Shown one piece after another: positions 8,679 through 17,508 of a stretch of 33,548 nt of DNA. The stretch is from Bacteroidales bacterium (GTDB lineage: Bacteria > Bacteroidota > Bacteroidia > Bacteroidales > UBA3824). The stretch spans positions 1-33,548 of the forward strand of contig JAFXZT010000108.1 of the NCBI GenBank assembly GCA_017541145.1, read 5' to 3'. The position numbers were made by a program, and so were the translations under genes. Each line of letters begins with the position of its first letter. The first letter of the stretch is position 1. Under the pieces are notes generated by a model. The model had not been told where the DNA came from. It searched no databases and saw only the letters and a program-made list of their open reading frames with translations.

Positions 8679-9662
8679 ATGGATTTATACACAAAAGTTG
8701 AAATTCCAAAATCTTCATTTTCAATTGATTATCGTTCAAAATTGATGTTTTGCGGTTCGTGTTTTGCCGAAAATATCAGTCAATTTTTCTTGAACGCAAA
8801 ATTCAATTGTCTTGTAAATCCGTCAGGTATTGTTTACAATCCGTTGTCATTAAAATTGATGTTTGATGCAGTTTTGTCACAAAAAAAGTACACTGAAGAT
8901 GACTTTTTCTTTGACGGAACTTATTACAATAATTATGATTTTCACGGAAGTTTTTCGGATTCGGATCTTCAGAAAGCTTTATGCGATGTCAACGAAAGTA
9001 TATCTAATGCCTATAATTTTTTATCTTCTACAGATATAATTTTTATTACATTAGGTACATCATTCGTATATTTTTTGAAGTCAAATTCTAAGCCTGTTTC
9101 CAATTGTCATAAACAAAATGCTAATTTGTTTTTACGAAGAATTATTTCTGTTTCAGAAGTTTCTGAGACTTTGATTTCAATTGTAAATTCTGTAAAACAA
9201 GTAAATCCAAAAGTTAAATTTGTATTTACCGTAAGTCCAATTCGACATTTTCGTGACGGTGCGCATTTTAATCAACTTTCAAAATCAACTTTGCATCTTG
9301 GCATCCATGAAACTATTTCAAAATTAGATAATTGCGAGTATTTTCCAAGTTATGAAATTGTTCAAGACGAATTGAGGGATTATCGTTTTTATGATGATGA
9401 TATGATTCATGTTTCACCGTTGGCAGAAAAAATTATTTGGTGTCGCATTCAGCAAACATTTTTCAGTTCGGAGACTCAAAATTCTGTACAACGTGTTGAA
9501 AAATTTATGCAATCTGTTCGACATCGCGTTCAAAATCCTTGTTCTGAACAGACAAAAATGTTTGCAAATAAAAATATTTCGTTGGCAAAGTTATTAGAAT
9601 CTGAAATTCAAGGACTTAATTTAACATTAGAAATTAAATATTTTCATGATTTTTGTTGTTAG
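8679..9662 (+). CDS. GSCFA domain protein (SGNH-hydrolase-like)
   Basis: This is a 327-residue protein without a signal peptide. The family motif G26-S27-C28-F29-A30 sits at the end of the first strand, where GDSL/SGNH hydrolases carry the nucleophilic serine. 'ITLGTSFVY' is the likely mid-protein block that helps form the oxyanion hole. 'D241-M-I-H244-V-S-P-L-A' matches the final Asp-x-x-His block of SGNH enzymes. This suggests an esterase or acyl-transfer activity; the substrate of GSCFA proteins is not known to me. It follows the thioredoxin-like lipoprotein gene by 7 nt. The nearest downstream promoter belongs to the next gene, so this is probably the last gene of a two-gene unit. Confidence 0.88.
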   Translation: MDLYTKVEIPKSSFSIDYRSKLMFCGSCFAENISQFFLNAKFNCLVNPSGIVYNPLSLKLMFDAVLSQKKYTEDDFFFDGTYYNNYDFHGSFSDSDLQKALCDVNESISNAYNFLSSTDIIFITLGTSFVYFLKSNSKPVSNCHKQNANLFLRRIISVSEVSETLISIVNSVKQVNPKVKFVFTVSPIRHFRDGAHFNQLSKSTLHLGIHETISKLDNCEYFPSYEIVQDELRDYRFYDDDMIHVSPLAEKIIWCRIQQTFFSSETQNSVQRVEKFMQSVRHRVQNPCSEQTKMFANKNISLAKLLESEIQGLNLTLEIKYFHDFCC

Positions 9663-9686
9663 TTTTCAAAAAAAATGTTAATTTTG
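9655..9686 (+). promoter_or_regulatory. Promoter for the T9SS cargo/OmpA operon
   Basis: TAATTTTG at 9679-9686 is an exact TAnnTTTG match. A GTTG at 9655-9658 lies 20 bp upstream, and a true TTTG is at 9652-9655 with 23 bp. The motif overlaps the end of the GSCFA gene region, and the ATG follows at 9707. Confidence 0.6.
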
Positions 9687-9706
9687 AATGATAAAGAACA
9701 ACAACT

Positions 9707-12700
9707 ATGAAACTTAAATTAGTAATAATCATATTATTATCATTTATTGTCAACAAAAATGTATCGTTTGCTCAGTCATATTCATTAAATATTGTGGCGA
9801 AGGATGGTGTTTCTGACCCCAATTTTAATCTTATTTGTGATTATGGACAAGCATTTTCTGAAAAATACAATATTACTGTTCCTAATTTTTATATTTCTGG
9901 TGTCGGTTCCGTTTGGATTCCTGGAAATATAATATTTTATACTAATCCTAGTGATATTTCGGGTTCAACTTTTTCTTCTACCGAAATTCCTGAAGGGAAA
10001 AATACGTCTGAATATCCTATAATTGTCGGTTTAGATTCTTACATTTCTCATAACGTTGGTGTGATTTATTGTAGTTATGTTGTTTCGGCGGCAATTAAAC
10101 AGAAATATGGCGTTTCAAGTATACCGACTCTTACATTAAAAATTTACATCAATGTTCGTGATTTAAATAATGTTTGGAAAATTGGTGGCGTTTCACAATC
10201 ATCTAATAATTTAACATTTGCAAAAGACGAATATTCAAATTCTGATATTACTTGTTCAATTGTTGATGATAATTATAAAGATGACTTGTATGATATAACT
10301 TACAAATATAAAAAAACAGGAAGTTCTGAGTTTCAAGATTTTCCGTCAGAAAATTTTAAGCCCGGAAGTTATGATTTACAAGCTACATTTACTCCGAAGC
10401 AGGGTATTGACGGTTATGATCATTTTCATGAGTTTACCTCAACCGCAACTTTGAAAGTAACTGTAGATCCTGAGGGAGAATTTAATGATAACTCTTTTGT
10501 TTTCGGTTCGTCTGTCGGTAATGATAACGATATTTATTTTACAGTTTCTAATAAAAGCGATATCAATGATTTAGAGTATAGTTATACAATTTGTTCTTTG
10601 GATGGTAGCAACGAAGTTTCGGCAGAAAATTTTATTCCGGAAGTTGGCAACTATTTAATAAAGTGTACTGTTTCTGATAAAAACGGTTACATGACGACAA
10701 AAACATTTGAAGTGGAAATTGAAATTACTCCGAAAAATTTAACTTTGAACGGAAATTTGTTGGTTAATAATACCAAAGTTTACGATAATACAGTAGCAGT
10801 TGTAACAAAAAATAATTTACCATATCAACTTACAAATGGAGTTGTAAGCGGATTTCCTGTATATGTAAATTCTTTTGATGCTATATATAATGATTCGCAT
10901 GTTAGTACTGCTGACAAAATTTCTTTTAGTAATTTCGAGTTGGTTACAACAAATGGAGTTTCAACTCAAAATTATGTTTTAACAGTTAATTCTATTGATG
11001 CTTCAATTTCGCCTGCGGATTTGGAAGTTACTTTTAATAATTACGAAGGTGTTTACGGAGAAACTTCTGTTTTGGGTTCTGCAATTAAGGCGACTGTTGC
11101 TCCGAAAAATTCTTCAATTCCAGCTGAGCAAGTTACCGGAACTTGGGAGTTTACTGAAGCTTCTGTAAATAAAACTGGCGTCGCTTTAACAGCAGGCGAT
11201 CATAATATTGTAGCTACTTATAAATCAAGCAATTCTGATTTTAAAGATGCTTCTTCGTCTGCTTCATCTGTTAATATTCTTCCTAAAAAACTTACAGTTT
11301 CAGGAGACTATCTCACACTTTCAAAACCTTACGATGGTAATACTTCTGTTACGTCAGATATTTCTAAGTGCGTTTTATCAGGTATTTACGGTTCTGATGA
11401 AGTTTATGTAAGCTCTATTTCAGCAAGTTACGAATCTTCAGAAGTTAATACAGATATTAAAATAACATCTGATTTTAGTTTGGCTGGTTCAGATAAGTCA
11501 AATTACTACATCGATGCAGTTGAATCTAAAGGCGATATTGTTCCGGCTAGAGCAACCGGTTCTTTCAATAATAATACTGCGATGTATTCTGCAAAATTGG
11601 GTTCTGAAATTTTTTATACTGTAAATGTTTCAGGAATTACAATTGAGCCGGAATTTACATACTTTATTAACGGAACTGAATTTGAATCAGGTGACTATTT
11701 GCCATTCGGTGAATTTTCTTTGGTTGTAAATGTTCATGATAAACTTGGACATGTTGAGGATTTTCAAGGTTTTGAAAATGTTGTAATCACACCTTATATT
11801 ATAAATAGTTTTGACAAAGAAAATGCTCAAACAAATTTTGAGTTATCAAAAGAATATGATGGTACAACATCGGTGAGATTAAAAAATTCAACTTCACAAG
11901 ATGATTACAAATTTACATCTGACGTTTTGAATTTCGCAAATGCAATGGGTGATGATGTAAAGTTAACTTATTCACCTTATTACAATGAACCCGATGTTGA
12001 TAAAGCATCTTCGATTTTGGTAAATTTAGGTATTTCCGGAAATGATGCAAACAAATATAATTTTCAAGATGGATTTATTACTACTGATGCTTTTTCCACT
12101 AACGCAAGTATTACTCCTTTACCAACTTCCATAACATTTAACGGAGCTGAGTTGGTTTATGGTAATTCAGAAATTGGTAAACAGGTTAAAGCTTCTGTTA
12201 ACACTTTGGATATTGTTTCCGGTGCAACTGTGGAAGGTACATTTCAATATTTTGATGGAAATAAACTTTTGACAGATAAAGTTCATGCCGGACAATATAC
12301 ATTGAGAGCTGAATTTACTCCAACAAGTAAAAATTATCAGTCATCTTCTGCTGAGGCAGTTTTTACGATAACTAAACGAGATTTGGATATTTCAAACCAT
12401 GGCTTAACGCTTGATAAGATATATGACGCAAACGAAGATGTTGCGTGGAATGGAAATGATGTAGTTTTCACCAATGTTGTTGTCGGCGACGTTGTTGCAA
12501 TTAACAATATTACAGCAAGTTACGACTCGCCTAATGTTGGTGATCGTACAATTTCTGCTCATTATGAATTATATAATCAATCTGATATTTTAAAAGATTA
12601 TAATTTTAATAGCGACAGAACATTTGACGGTCATATTCTAATTGGTGAATGTGGTTCGATTACTTGGAATTTTAACTTTTATTATTGTTTGGAATTAAAT

Positions 12701-15352
12701 AATTTACTAGGTGGTAGTGATCTTAATAATATAAATTCGTCACTTTCCGGAAATTTTGCGGATCGTTATACTCGTAAGTATTTTATTGATGATCAGGAAG
12801 TTACTGAACCGTCGGGATTTGTTCCTACTAATAATAAGCTTAAAGTCGTTTACACAACAACTGATCCAAATTTGCAACCTACTTGTGCTCAAGAGAATAC
12901 AATTTGTGTTAAGAAATTTGAATTGGAGGGTGTATTTATTATTGGTGATGAAGAGTATGGTAGAGCTACGTATGGTACAGATGCTAATAGTTACCATTTT
13001 GCAATAAATAATTTATCAGAAGTTCCTGTCGGTGCAGAATTGGAATATACATATTATATTGATGGAGTAGCTTGTTCTGCTTCTGATTTTCCAATTCGTT
13101 TGCCTTGGTATACAAAAAGTGTTGGAATTAAAATAACTGATAAAGCCGGTCTTGTTGAAGATTTTACAATTTTAAAAGAACCTGTTAATATTAAACCACA
13201 TATTATTTATCTTCCTGATTTTACGTATTTTGAAAGAGATAAGATGTATGATGGAACTACAGATGTAATTATCACTGGTGCTTATGATATTTCAAACGAA
13301 ATTTTTCCTGGTGATAAAGTTTCTGTTAATACTGTAGGTGAGTATAAGTATAATACAGGTAATCGTGATTTTCGTGATATAGTATTTAATCATACTTTGG
13401 TTGGAGATGATGCCGGAGGTTATCTGCTTGATCCGACTTCTCATACTTCGGGAGGTATCATTAATCCTCTACGTCCGACCGTTAATTTCCAGGATTATAC
13501 AGTTGTATACGGAAATTCTGTTTTCGGAACTGACTTTGTTCCAACTAATTCCGCTGTTGTAAACGGAAATACTATTTCTTTGGAAGGCGAGTATTCATAT
13601 TCAGTTACACCAAAAGGCGGAAATAAAATTATTTTGTCTGATGGTGAGCATCTTGATGTCGGCGAATATAATGTTGTAGTTTGGTTTTATCCGTCGGATC
13701 GATTGGGTGGTAATGTAGAAGAGAATGCTTCAAGTTCTAATTTTACAATTATTGTTCAACCTAAGGAGTTGACTGCCGGTACGGTTGTGATTTCTAATAA
13801 AATTTACGATGGTAATAAAAATATAAACGAAGCTCAGATTAATATTCCGAAATTGGAGGGTTTAGTTTATAATGATCATGTTACAGTAAAATGTAAAGAT
13901 CATCCAAGTTATCCGAGTGAACAAATGGGAGATTACGAAATTCCTATCTCGTTGATTCTCAATGGTACTGCTAAAGATAATTATATTTTGAAAAATACGG
14001 AACAAACTCCGAAATCAAGTATTGTCGGATTTGATTTTGTATACAATATGGAACCTGATGTTAACGGTATTTATCAGTTAACATACGGTACATCCGTACT
14101 TGGCAAAGATTTGAAAGTAATTAACGAACTTACTGAAAATCAAAAAGTTTCATACTATATTTCAAATATTCCGAAAACTAATGAGATGTTGGTTCCGCCT
14201 TCAAGTTCTTATTGGTCAGTTGTTGTTCAACTTGAAGAATTCGGTTATGTTGTAAAGAAAGAAACAATTAAAGTCGCAGTTGCTAAACTACAGTTGTTGG
14301 TTTCAGAGCCGGACATTTACCATGTAAAAATTTTCGATGGTAACAATGAGGTTAAACTTCGTGGTTCTAATTCTGTACTTACAAATGCAGTAGAAGGTGA
14401 CGATGTTTATATTTCGGATCAGAAACAACTTTATGATAATTCGCAAATCGGTGTAAATAAGACAATTACAGTAAGCTTTACTGTTAAAGGTTTGGATTTT
14501 ACAACAAAATACATCGCACCGTCAGATGTTGTTTATGATGACGGTGTAATTACAAATGAAAAAATTGTAGTGGATGCAATTGCTCATGTTGGAGATGGTG
14601 CATGTCCGGGTGATGATGTAACATTTACTTTTAATATCACGAGCGGTGTGCCAACTAAATATTCAATACAGTTTAATGATGATGCGAAACAAATTGGTTT
14701 TACGGATGTGGTTCAGCAACCGTTGTCAGTAAATTTCGGACCGGCATCCGTAAGTTTCCCTGTTCCTTTGAATGCATCTAATAATTTGATAGTTGCGAAA
14801 TTAATTTTGGAAGACGATGCTACAAATACTACAATTTCTACATTGAAATTCCAAGTGAATTACGGTTCGGAAGTTATTGTTGACAAATTTAATGACGTAA
14901 TTGCAATTGATAATTCAAGTTATAATTTCTATAATTATCAATGGTATAAAAATGGTGAAGTTGTGGATGGGGCTACCAAACAGTTTTTCAACGATTTGCC
15001 TTGTCTTTACGGTTGGTACAGTTGTCGCATAACAACAGTTGACGGAAATATTGTAAAAGTTTGTCCGGTATATTTTGACAAACGTTCGCTTGCCAAAGTT
15101 GCAGCAAGATCTGTGAAAGTATTTCCAAATCCGGCTTATGATATGCAAGAAGTTACTATTCAGTTAGTTGGCTTCAATGATGATGACTATCAAAATACAA
15201 CAATCTATATCTATAACTCTTTGGGATCATTGATTAAAACTTTAACAAACATCACAGAGTTGAATCATGTAAATTTCCCTAAGGGAAGTTACGCTGGTGT
15301 TGTCGTAATTGATAATTCAAAATTTTCATTCAAATTAATCGTTAGGGACTAA
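9707..15352 (+). CDS. Giant T9SS-secreted surface protein with seven MBG/YDG-type module pairs
   Basis: This is a 1881-residue protein with a signal peptide (cleavage near Ala22, before QSY). The body consists of two alternating beta-rich modules of about 90 residues each. YDG-type modules carry K-x-Y-D-G/N/A motifs at residues 359, 542, 717, 906, 1181, 1367 and 1543 (the last reads F-D-G). MBG-type modules carry a Y-G-x-S-x-x-G-like motif near 267, 451, 628, 819, 1090, 1269 and 1461. An Ig-like region with 'YQWYKNGEVVDGATKQFF' lies about 1740-1780. The last 75 residues (FPNPAYD ... GSLIKTL ... FPKGSYAGVVVID ... FKLIVRD) fit a type A T9SS C-terminal sorting domain. It is therefore predicted to cross the outer membrane by T9SS and be cell-attached or released. 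No catalytic domain is recognised, so an adhesive or structural role is likely. The OmpA-type gene follows after 1 nt. Confidence 0.85.
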   Translation: MKLKLVIIILLSFIVNKNVSFAQSYSLNIVAKDGVSDPNFNLICDYGQAFSEKYNITVPNFYISGVGSVWIPGNIIFYTNPSDISGSTFSSTEIPEGKNTSEYPIIVGLDSYISHNVGVIYCSYVVSAAIKQKYGVSSIPTLTLKIYINVRDLNNVWKIGGVSQSSNNLTFAKDEYSNSDITCSIVDDNYKDDLYDITYKYKKTGSSEFQDFPSENFKPGSYDLQATFTPKQGIDGYDHFHEFTSTATLKVTVDPEGEFNDNSFVFGSSVGNDNDIYFTVSNKSDINDLEYSYTICSLDGSNEVSAENFIPEVGNYLIKCTVSDKNGYMTTKTFEVEIEITPKNLTLNGNLLVNNTKVYDNTVAVVTKNNLPYQLTNGVVSGFPVYVNSFDAIYNDSHVSTADKISFSNFELVTTNGVSTQNYVLTVNSIDASISPADLEVTFNNYEGVYGETSVLGSAIKATVAPKNSSIPAEQVTGTWEFTEASVNKTGVALTAGDHNIVATYKSSNSDFKDASSSASSVNILPKKLTVSGDYLTLSKPYDGNTSVTSDISKCVLSGIYGSDEVYVSSISASYESSEVNTDIKITSDFSLAGSDKSNYYIDAVESKGDIVPARATGSFNNNTAMYSAKLGSEIFYTVNVSGITIEPEFTYFINGTEFESGDYLPFGEFSLVVNVHDKLGHVEDFQGFENVVITPYIINSFDKENAQTNFELSKEYDGTTSVRLKNSTSQDDYKFTSDVLNFANAMGDDVKLTYSPYYNEPDVDKASSILVNLGISGNDANKYNFQDGFITTDAFSTNASITPLPTSITFNGAELVYGNSEIGKQVKASVNTLDIVSGATVEGTFQYFDGNKLLTDKVHAGQYTLRAEFTPTSKNYQSSSAEAVFTITKRDLDISNHGLTLDKIYDANEDVAWNGNDVVFTNVVVGDVVAINNITASYDSPNVGDRTISAHYELYNQSDILKDYNFNSDRTFDGHILIGECGSITWNFNFYYCLELNNLLGGSDLNNINSSLSGNFADRYTRKYFIDDQEVTEPSGFVPTNNKLKVVYTTTDPNLQPTCAQENTICVKKFELEGVFIIGDEEYGRATYGTDANSYHFAINNLSEVPVGAELEYTYYIDGVACSASDFPIRLPWYTKSVGIKITDKAGLVEDFTILKEPVNIKPHIIYLPDFTYFERDKMYDGTTDVIITGAYDISNEIFPGDKVSVNTVGEYKYNTGNRDFRDIVFNHTLVGDDAGGYLLDPTSHTSGGIINPLRPTVNFQDYTVVYGNSVFGTDFVPTNSAVVNGNTISLEGEYSYSVTPKGGNKIILSDGEHLDVGEYNVVVWFYPSDRLGGNVEENASSSNFTIIVQPKELTAGTVVISNKIYDGNKNINEAQINIPKLEGLVYNDHVTVKCKDHPSYPSEQMGDYEIPISLILNGTAKDNYILKNTEQTPKSSIVGFDFVYNMEPDVNGIYQLTYGTSVLGKDLKVINELTENQKVSYYISNIPKTNEMLVPPSSSYWSVVVQLEEFGYVVKKETIKVAVAKLQLLVSEPDIYHVKIFDGNNEVKLRGSNSVLTNAVEGDDVYISDQKQLYDNSQIGVNKTITVSFTVKGLDFTTKYIAPSDVVYDDGVITNEKIVVDAIAHVGDGACPGDDVTFTFNITSGVPTKYSIQFNDDAKQIGFTDVVQQPLSVNFGPASVSFPVPLNASNNLIVAKLILEDDATNTTISTLKFQVNYGSEVIVDKFNDVIAIDNSSYNFYNYQWYKNGEVVDGATKQFFNDLPCLYGWYSCRITTVDGNIVKVCPVYFDKRSLAKVAARSVKVFPNPAYDMQEVTIQLVGFNDDDYQNTTIYIYNSLGSLIKTLTNITELNHVNFPKGSYAGVVVIDNSKFSFKLIVRD
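10490..14560 (+). repeat. Seven tandem ~180-residue module pairs in the cargo protein
   Basis: The MBG-like motif recurs at spacings of 184, 177, 191, 271, 179 and 192 residues, and the YDG-like motif at 183, 175, 189, 275, 186 and 176. The two sets interleave with an offset of about 90 residues. The single long interval in both sets falls between copies four and five. The DNA copies have diverged strongly, so this is an old protein-level repeat rather than a recent DNA duplication. Confidence 0.75.
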
Positions 15353-15353
15353 T

Positions 15354-17057
15354 ATGAAACACCTGATTTTAATGTTGTTGATGCTTAGCGTAGTGTTGTC
15401 TGCGGATGCACAACGACGTAAGAAAGATACTTTGAATATGGTAAGACCCGGTAGTTACCTTGTTGCAGATTTGGGCGGAGGATTCAATACAATGACGTTC
15501 AAAATTGACAAATATGGTCATAAAAATCCCGGTCCGGGATTGATGGGTCGTGTGGGTTATCGGTATTTTTTTACTAAAAACTGGGGCGCCGGTGTTGATT
15601 TGAGTTTCAAAACTTACATGTCTTCTTGTAATTTTAATTATATTAATACAATTGAAGGTGCAGTAGACCAAGATGGAGAAAGTTATCAACACAGAACATA
15701 TTATCATTATTTGAAAGAACGTCAAAAGGAAACGATGTTTGGCATTCCGGTAGGTGTTTTTTACCAACACGAACTCGATAAAAAGTATAAAATTGGCGGT
15801 GGACTTGGCTTTATTGCTCAGTTTATTAATACCGATAAATTCATTACCAAAAAGGGTTCGTTGGAGACAAGAAGTTATTATCCTCAGTACAATTTGGAGA
15901 TGTATGATATGGAGCAACATTATTTGTATGATAAGGATAATTTCAAGGGTAACAATAATTTGTCTTCTTCGTACGGTGCTTTTGGCGAGTTTGATTTTAT
16001 GTATGTTTTAACGCCGAGAATTGACTTGAATTTTGGGATGTATTTTACATACGGTTTCAACAATATTCATAATAAAACAGATAATCCTCAATTCGATCCC
16101 GATTGTATGGCGGCTGATGCTTATAAAAATCCGGTCTACAATGGCGTTTTGAATTCAAATATTGTTGATGAAGTTCATCCGTTTTCAATCGGTGTGATGG
16201 CCGGAATCCGTTACAGATTGGTTCATACACCGAGGGAGAAACCTGAGAAGGAAGAAAAAGTTAAACCCGAAAAACCGGAAAAAGTTAAGCCTGAGAAACC
16301 CGGTAAAAACGATAAGGATACAACTAAAGATTCTACTAAAGTTCCTCCGCAAGTTATTGAGGATGACGATGAAGATGATTCTTTGGTACCGAAACGTGAG
16401 GAAAGAGATACTGTTAAACCGGAAATTCCGAGTGAAAATCCTGTTGAGCAGCCGGTAGAGGATGACGATGAAGATGATTCATTGGTACCGAAACGCGAGG
16501 AAAGAGATACTGTTAAACCGGATGTTCCGAGTGAAAATCCTGTTGAACATCCGGAAGACGTTACAGAACCAGAAAAACAGCCTTCTGATACTCTTAAACC
16601 GGAAGTTCCGAATGAGCAGCCAGTTGAACAGCCGGAAGACGTTACAGAACCTGAAAAACAGCCTTCTGATACGTTGCCGAAGGATGAACCGGAAGAAGTT
16701 AAAATCAATGTTGACGATTACAATTTTGTATTTGTGAACTTCGATTTCAATCAGACGTCTATTAAGGCAAACAAGAGTTGGAATGCGATGTTTGACCAAG
16801 TAGCTGCAATTGCTAAGGAACATCCTGAAATTAAGATACTTGTAATTGGTCATACATGTAACATCGGTACTGAAGAGCAAAATCAGATTGTAGCGATGAA
16901 ACGTGCTGAATCAGTAAAACAAGAATTGGTAAATCGCGGTGTTGATGCCTCAAGAATTACTTGTGAATCAAAGGGTTACAGCCAACCGCTTGTACCGAAC
17001 AACAATGCTGTTAACAGATCTAAGAACAGACGTGTTGAAATTAAGTTGACAGAATAA
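15354..17057 (+). CDS. OmpA-family outer-membrane protein with repetitive acidic/proline linker
   Basis: This is a 567-residue protein. A signal peptide (cleavage after about Ala19) precedes a likely eight-strand outer-membrane barrel, residues about 35-285, ending in 'GVMAGIRYRLV'. Residues about 287-455 form a low-complexity Pro/Glu/Lys/Asp linker built partly of perfect tandem repeats. The C-terminal OmpA domain (about 455-567) has 'NFDFNQTSIK', 'VIGHTCNIGTEEQN', 'KRAESVKQEL', 'GVDASRI' and 'NRSKNRRVEIKL'. The Asp of VDASR and the Arg of NRSKNRR, which bind peptidoglycan in OmpA domains, are present. The GHTD motif reads GHTC, which I recall as common in this phylum. The start codon is 1 nt after the stop of the giant cargo gene, so translation is probably coupled and the products may act together, the OmpA protein tying the outer membrane to the wall. 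Confidence 0.88.
   Translation: MKHLILMLLMLSVVLSADAQRRKKDTLNMVRPGSYLVADLGGGFNTMTFKIDKYGHKNPGPGLMGRVGYRYFFTKNWGAGVDLSFKTYMSSCNFNYINTIEGAVDQDGESYQHRTYYHYLKERQKETMFGIPVGVFYQHELDKKYKIGGGLGFIAQFINTDKFITKKGSLETRSYYPQYNLEMYDMEQHYLYDKDNFKGNNNLSSSYGAFGEFDFMYVLTPRIDLNFGMYFTYGFNNIHNKTDNPQFDPDCMAADAYKNPVYNGVLNSNIVDEVHPFSIGVMAGIRYRLVHTPREKPEKEEKVKPEKPEKVKPEKPGKNDKDTTKDSTKVPPQVIEDDDEDDSLVPKREERDTVKPEIPSENPVEQPVEDDDEDDSLVPKREERDTVKPDVPSENPVEHPEDVTEPEKQPSDTLKPEVPNEQPVEQPEDVTEPEKQPSDTLPKDEPEEVKINVDDYNFVFVNFDFNQTSIKANKSWNAMFDQVAAIAKEHPEIKILVIGHTCNIGTEEQNQIVAMKRAESVKQELVNRGVDASRITCESKGYSQPLVPNNNAVNRSKNRRVEIKLTE
16359..16556 (+). repeat. Two tandem 99-bp units in the OmpA linker
   Basis: Unit 1 (16359-16457) and unit 2 (16458-16556) each encode 33 residues starting E-D-D-D-E-D-D-S-L-V-P-K. 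They differ at only a few bases, in contrast to the diverged repeats in the neighbouring cargo gene. The unit length is a multiple of three, so copy-number change keeps the frame. Confidence 0.85.
16551..16673 (+). repeat. 81-bp tandem repeat in the OmpA linker, second copy partial
   Basis: CCGGAAGACGTTACAGAACC begins at 16551 and recurs at 16632, a period of 81 bp (27 residues). The second copy is nearly identical up to about 16673 and then diverges into the sequence leading to the OmpA domain. The encoded unit is P-E-D-V-T-E-P-E-K-Q-P-S-D-T-L. Confidence 0.8.
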
Positions 17058-17081
17058 TTCAATTAGTTTTTAATACAGAGA

Positions 17082-17118
17082 AAACACAGGTTAGTAATAA
17101 TCTGTGTTTCTTTGTTTT
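17082..17118 (+). terminator. Probable terminator of the cargo/OmpA operon
   Basis: AAACACAG (17082-17089) pairs with CTGTGTTT (17102-17109) around a 12-nt loop, followed by an interrupted T-rich tract. It stands 25 nt after the OmpA stop codon. The AT-rich stem makes it weaker than the other terminators in this window. Confidence 0.6.
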
Positions 17119-17160
17119 ATAACATTTTTTGTAAAAAGTATAAAAAAAACTCTTGAAAAA

Positions 17161-17192
17161 TTTGGCAGATAAGAAAAAACTGTCTAATTTTG
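17161..17192 (+). promoter_or_regulatory. Consensus promoter for tRNA-Leu
   Basis: TTTG at 17161-17164, exactly 20 bp, then TAATTTTG at 17185-17192. It is one of the two closest matches to the Bacteroidota housekeeping promoter in the window and lies about 20 nt before the tRNA. Confidence 0.8.
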
Positions 17193-17212
17193 CATCGTCA
17201 AAAAAACAGAAA

Positions 17213-17297
17213 GCCCTGGTGGCGGAATTGGTAGACGCGCATGTTTGAGGGGCATGTCCACGTATAGTGGGTGCAAGTTCAAGTCTTGTCTGGGGCA
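17213..17297 (+). tRNA. tRNA-Leu (anticodon GAG)
   Basis: This is an 85-nt class II tRNA. Acceptor strand GCCCTGG (17213-17219) pairs with CTGGGGC (17290-17296) using two G-U pairs, and the discriminator is A17297. The D stem is GCG/CGC around a loop with GG. The anticodon stem is CATGT/GCATG with loop TTGAGGG, so the anticodon GAG is at 17247-17249 and reads CUC/CUU. A long variable arm with CCAC/GTGG is typical of Leu. The T arm is GCAAG-TTCAAGT-CTTGT. The 3' CCA is not encoded: the sequence after A17297 is CGA. Confidence 0.95.
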
Positions 17298-17300
17298 CGA

Positions 17301-17337
17301 ATCCTTGAGGTTGAAAAATCTCAAGGATTTTTTTTTT
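17301..17337 (+). terminator. Strong terminator after tRNA-Leu
   Basis: AATCCTTGAG (17301-17310) pairs perfectly with CTCAAGGATT (17321-17330) around a 10-nt loop, followed by seven or more T. It starts 4 nt after the mature tRNA end, so the tRNA is a single-gene transcript. The 225 bp from here to parE hold the parE promoter and no other credible gene. Confidence 0.88.
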
Positions 17338-17508
17338 GCCGTTTTTGTAAAATATTTTCAAATTTCTTTTCTGAAATTTTGATTCCGAAACTTTTCGTAA
17401 TGGGAGCGTCCGAGTTACAATCCGATGTTAAAAAAATCGAAAAATTACTACTTTACAAAAATTTTAGATATAAATCATGTACTTTTTTGCTGTTTCGGTT
17501 CAAAATAT

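Noticed and set aside
10490-14560. CRISPR-like or DNA-level direct repeats in the giant gene
   Set aside because: The periodicity exists only at protein level with diverged DNA, and there are no constant short repeats with equal spacers.
16223-16708. 161-codon minus-strand frame rich in Ser/Gly repeats
   Set aside because: It is the antisense reading of the OmpA linker repeats; the repetitive sequence alone keeps the frame open.
16820-16870. GHTD to GHTC change in the OmpA domain as a sign of lost peptidoglycan binding
   Set aside because: The Asp of VDASR and the Arg of NRSKNRR that contact peptidoglycan are present, and GHTC is, as I recall, common in OmpA domains of this phylum.
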